The position numbers and the translations under genes are program-made. From NCBI RefSeq assembly GCF_024721605.1, contig NZ_CP102630.1:1922001-1986000 (forward strand): a stretch of 64,000 bases of DNA, written 5' to 3'. The stretch comes from Sphingomicrobium flavum. Its GTDB lineage: Bacteria > Pseudomonadota > Alphaproteobacteria > Sphingomonadales > Sphingomonadaceae. Of the stretch, positions 62,488 to 64,000 are shown piece by piece. The notes beneath the pieces are model-generated. The model was not told the DNA's origin. It saw only the letters and a list, made by a program, of their open reading frames with translations, and searched no databases. Every line of letters begins with the position of its first letter. Position 1 is the stretch's first letter.

Positions 62488-63561
62488 ATGTCGCCCATGA
62501 TGCCACGCTTTCAACGATCGACCGCGGCCATGATCGCGGGCACCGCCCTCATGTTGATCGCGGCGGCAGCGCATAGCCAGGAACGCCCGTCGGCCCCGCG
62601 CCCCGCGCCCGATGATCGCGCCGTCCTGCCCGAACTCCCCCCCGCCCAGATCGACAATGATCTGGCGATCGGGGGCGAGGATGTGGCGGCCAGGAAGGTC
62701 GAAACGCGGTTGAGCGTGGAGGTCGGCATCAACGGCACCGGGCCCTACAAGTTCATCGTCGATAGCGGCGCGGACAGCAGCGCAGTGGGGCTCAAGCTCG
62801 CCAACCAACTTGGCCTGCCCCTGTCGACCCCGGTCACGCTCTACAGCATCACATCGCGCGATATCGTCGACCGGGTCGAGGTCGAGACGATGGAGCTTGG
62901 CCCCAACACCATCTACGACATGAAGCTGCCGGTCCTGCGCGAACAGGATATGGGGGGCGACGGCATGATCGGGATCGACGCGCTGTCGGGCCGGCGGCTG
63001 ATGATGGACTTCGACAAGAAGGTCATCCGCGTCGAGGATGCGCGCCAGAGGGTCCGCAGCGAACCGGGCGAAATCGTCATCGTCGGGCGCCGGCAAAAGG
63101 GCCAGCTCATCCTGACCGAGGTCGATGCCTCGGGCGTCCAGCTCGATGCCATCATCGATACGGGCAGCCAGGTCACCATCGGCAACAGCGCGCTGCGCGC
63201 CGAATTTTCCCGCCGCAAGCTGGCGACCATCGCCAAGACGCAGATCATCGGCGTCACCGGTCAGAAGGAAGAGATCGAGATCGCCATGCTCAAGCAGGTG
63301 ACGATCGGTCCCATCACGCTGCGCAACGTCACCATCGCCTTTGCCGATGTTCGCCCCTTCGCCGCCTTCGGGCTGGCTGATGAACCCGCTTTGCTGCTGG
63401 GCACCGACATCCTCGAAAAATTCAGCCGCGTCAGCCTCGATTTCCGCTCGCGCAAGGTGCGGTTTCAGCTGCGCAAATGCGCCGCCCGCGCGGTGTCGGT
63501 CGGCCCCGCCACCACCGGCGCCTCGCGCATCAAGGCCAACGATCCCGTCGCCTGCCGCTAG
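62488..63561 (+). CDS. Exported retropepsin-like aspartyl protease (two domains)
   Basis: This protein of about 357 aa has an N-terminal signal anchor ('AAMIAGTALMLIAAAAHSQ') and two retropepsin-like halves, each with an active-site motif: 'KFIVDSGADSSAVG' and 'AIIDTGSQVTIGN'. Downstream hydrophobic segments ('GMIGIDAL', 'LLLGTDIL') match the conserved Gly-Ile/Thr-Asp features of such folds. Retroviral-type proteases normally dimerise, so a fused pair could act alone. ATG 62488 is used; ATG 62497 is an alternative. Confidence 0.85.
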   Translation: MSPMMPRFQRSTAAMIAGTALMLIAAAAHSQERPSAPRPAPDDRAVLPELPPAQIDNDLAIGGEDVAARKVETRLSVEVGINGTGPYKFIVDSGADSSAVGLKLANQLGLPLSTPVTLYSITSRDIVDRVEVETMELGPNTIYDMKLPVLREQDMGGDGMIGIDALSGRRLMMDFDKKVIRVEDARQRVRSEPGEIVIVGRRQKGQLILTEVDASGVQLDAIIDTGSQVTIGNSALRAEFSRRKLATIAKTQIIGVTGQKEEIEIAMLKQVTIGPITLRNVTIAFADVRPFAAFGLADEPALLLGTDILEKFSRVSLDFRSRKVRFQLRKCAARAVSVGPATTGASRIKANDPVACR

Positions 63562-64000
63562 GATCGATCGGCTGCCGCGGCGGCGCGTTCCTCCGCGCTC
63601 GGACCGTCGCGCCAGCCGACATACCAGGCATTGGGGTTGAACCATTGGCACAAGATGTCGGGCCGCTTCTCCTCCAGCGCCCGATACGCTTTCCACGGCG
63701 CCAGGACCGCGCCGTCGAACAATTTCAGGTTGGGGCAGCTTTCCAGCACCGCGATGCTCTTGGACTGGTTGGATAGCGAGGTGCAGAAAAATGCCTCCAT
63801 CGCGAACCCTTCAAGCGGCTCCAGGCTTTCCACGATCTGGTCCTTGTTGATCGTACCCTCATAGCCGAAGACGCGCAGCTGGTCCTTGAGGGGCCGCACC
63901 CAATCCAGGCTGCGTACCTTGGGTGCATTTTCAACCGTCAGCACCTTCAGCTTCGGCAGGCGGGTGAGCGGGGAGAGATCCTCGATCCCGCTGGCAGTTT
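63558..64000 (-). CDS. Leucine-rich-repeat protein, 5' end beyond window
   Basis: The open frame has no start within the window and continues past 64000. The translated end includes 'IEDLSPLTRLPKLKVLTVEN' followed by 'VRSLDWVRPLKDQLRVFGYEG', two LRR-like units, and a C-terminal region with 'PWKAYRALEEKRPDILCQWF'. Bacterial LRR proteins are often protein-binding. The rest of the gene is not visible, so the function cannot be assigned. It overlaps the aspartyl protease stop by 4 bp. Confidence 0.7.
   Translation of the reverse strand, partial: TASGIEDLSPLTRLPKLKVLTVENAPKVRSLDWVRPLKDQLRVFGYEGTINKDQIVESLEPLEGFAMEAFFCTSLSNQSKSIAVLESCPNLKLFDGAVLAPWKAYRALEEKRPDILCQWFNPNAWYVGWRDGPSAEERAAAAADRS

Overview
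The window reads as a chromosomal segment of a high-GC alphaproteobacterium, most likely a member of the Sphingomonadales (Sphingomonas/Sphingomicrobium type). This is an inference from gene content: a sufD-sufS-sufT-sufA cluster with a short SufD, GluQ, a PduO-type adenosyltransferase, a Cpa/Tad pilus locus with CtrA-like upstream sites, and a TPP-riboswitch-controlled thiC. Genes are tightly packed, with many 1-17 bp overlaps and many GTG, TTG and one apparent CTG start. I saw no tRNA, rRNA, insertion sequence or CRISPR array.

Layout. 1-2.9 kb: end of a SUF Fe-S assembly operon, led in this window by a large inverted repeat that supplies the sufD Shine-Dalgarno. 2.9-5.2 kb: a lipoprotein subtilisin with a beta-rich C-terminus. 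5.2-17.8 kb: housekeeping genes (HAD nucleotidase, dapD, a TlpA-like lipoprotein, an LptM-like lipoprotein, galU, a degenerate receiver protein, an HNH nuclease, gluQ, a HIG1-like protein, the cobalamin adenosyltransferase, egtB-egtD, yggT, folD, marC, a GT-C-like membrane protein, gtrA). 17.8-22.7 kb: cyclopropane fatty acid synthase, a GT87-like protein, a DUF418 protein with a start-codon problem, and rlmN.

22.7-37.5 kb: a Flp/Tad pilus locus, all on the minus strand. In transcription order it is flp, cpaB, cpaC, a short CpaD-like lipoprotein, tadG, two TadE-like pseudopilins, cpaE, cpaF/tadA, tadB, tadC, two TPR proteins, and two paralogous prepilin-peptidase-like proteins, one of which has lost both catalytic aspartates. 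About 430 bp upstream of flp carry a 26 bp array of three TTAA half-sites at 11 bp pitch, which is a double CtrA-type site.

37.5-53.3 kb: a membrane protein, a secreted QEXXH metalloprotease homologue, a minimal NfrB/NfrA-like exopolysaccharide pair, a TauE/TIGR02186 pair, a HerA-like ATPase, an M23 endopeptidase, a SUV3-like helicase with an S4 protein, fdxA, a MipA/OmpV porin, an EF-hand protein, and a CPBP protease/membrane protein/wHTH operon preceded by a dense cluster of GGAAAGTGAT operators. 53.3-58.2 kb: an S9 peptidase, an EF-hand protein, and the TPP riboswitch with thiC.

58.2-60.6 kb is the most accessory-looking part. It is visibly AT-richer and holds a PD-(D/E)XK-like protein and a protein with a C-terminal HEPN (Apea-like) domain carrying an RX4H motif, separated by a small exported protein. 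A defence or RNA/DNA-cleaving role is possible but unproven. 60.6-64 kb: a lipoprotein, a PNPOx-fold stress protein, a membrane protein, a double-retropepsin aspartyl protease, and the 3' part of a leucine-rich-repeat protein that runs off the window edge.
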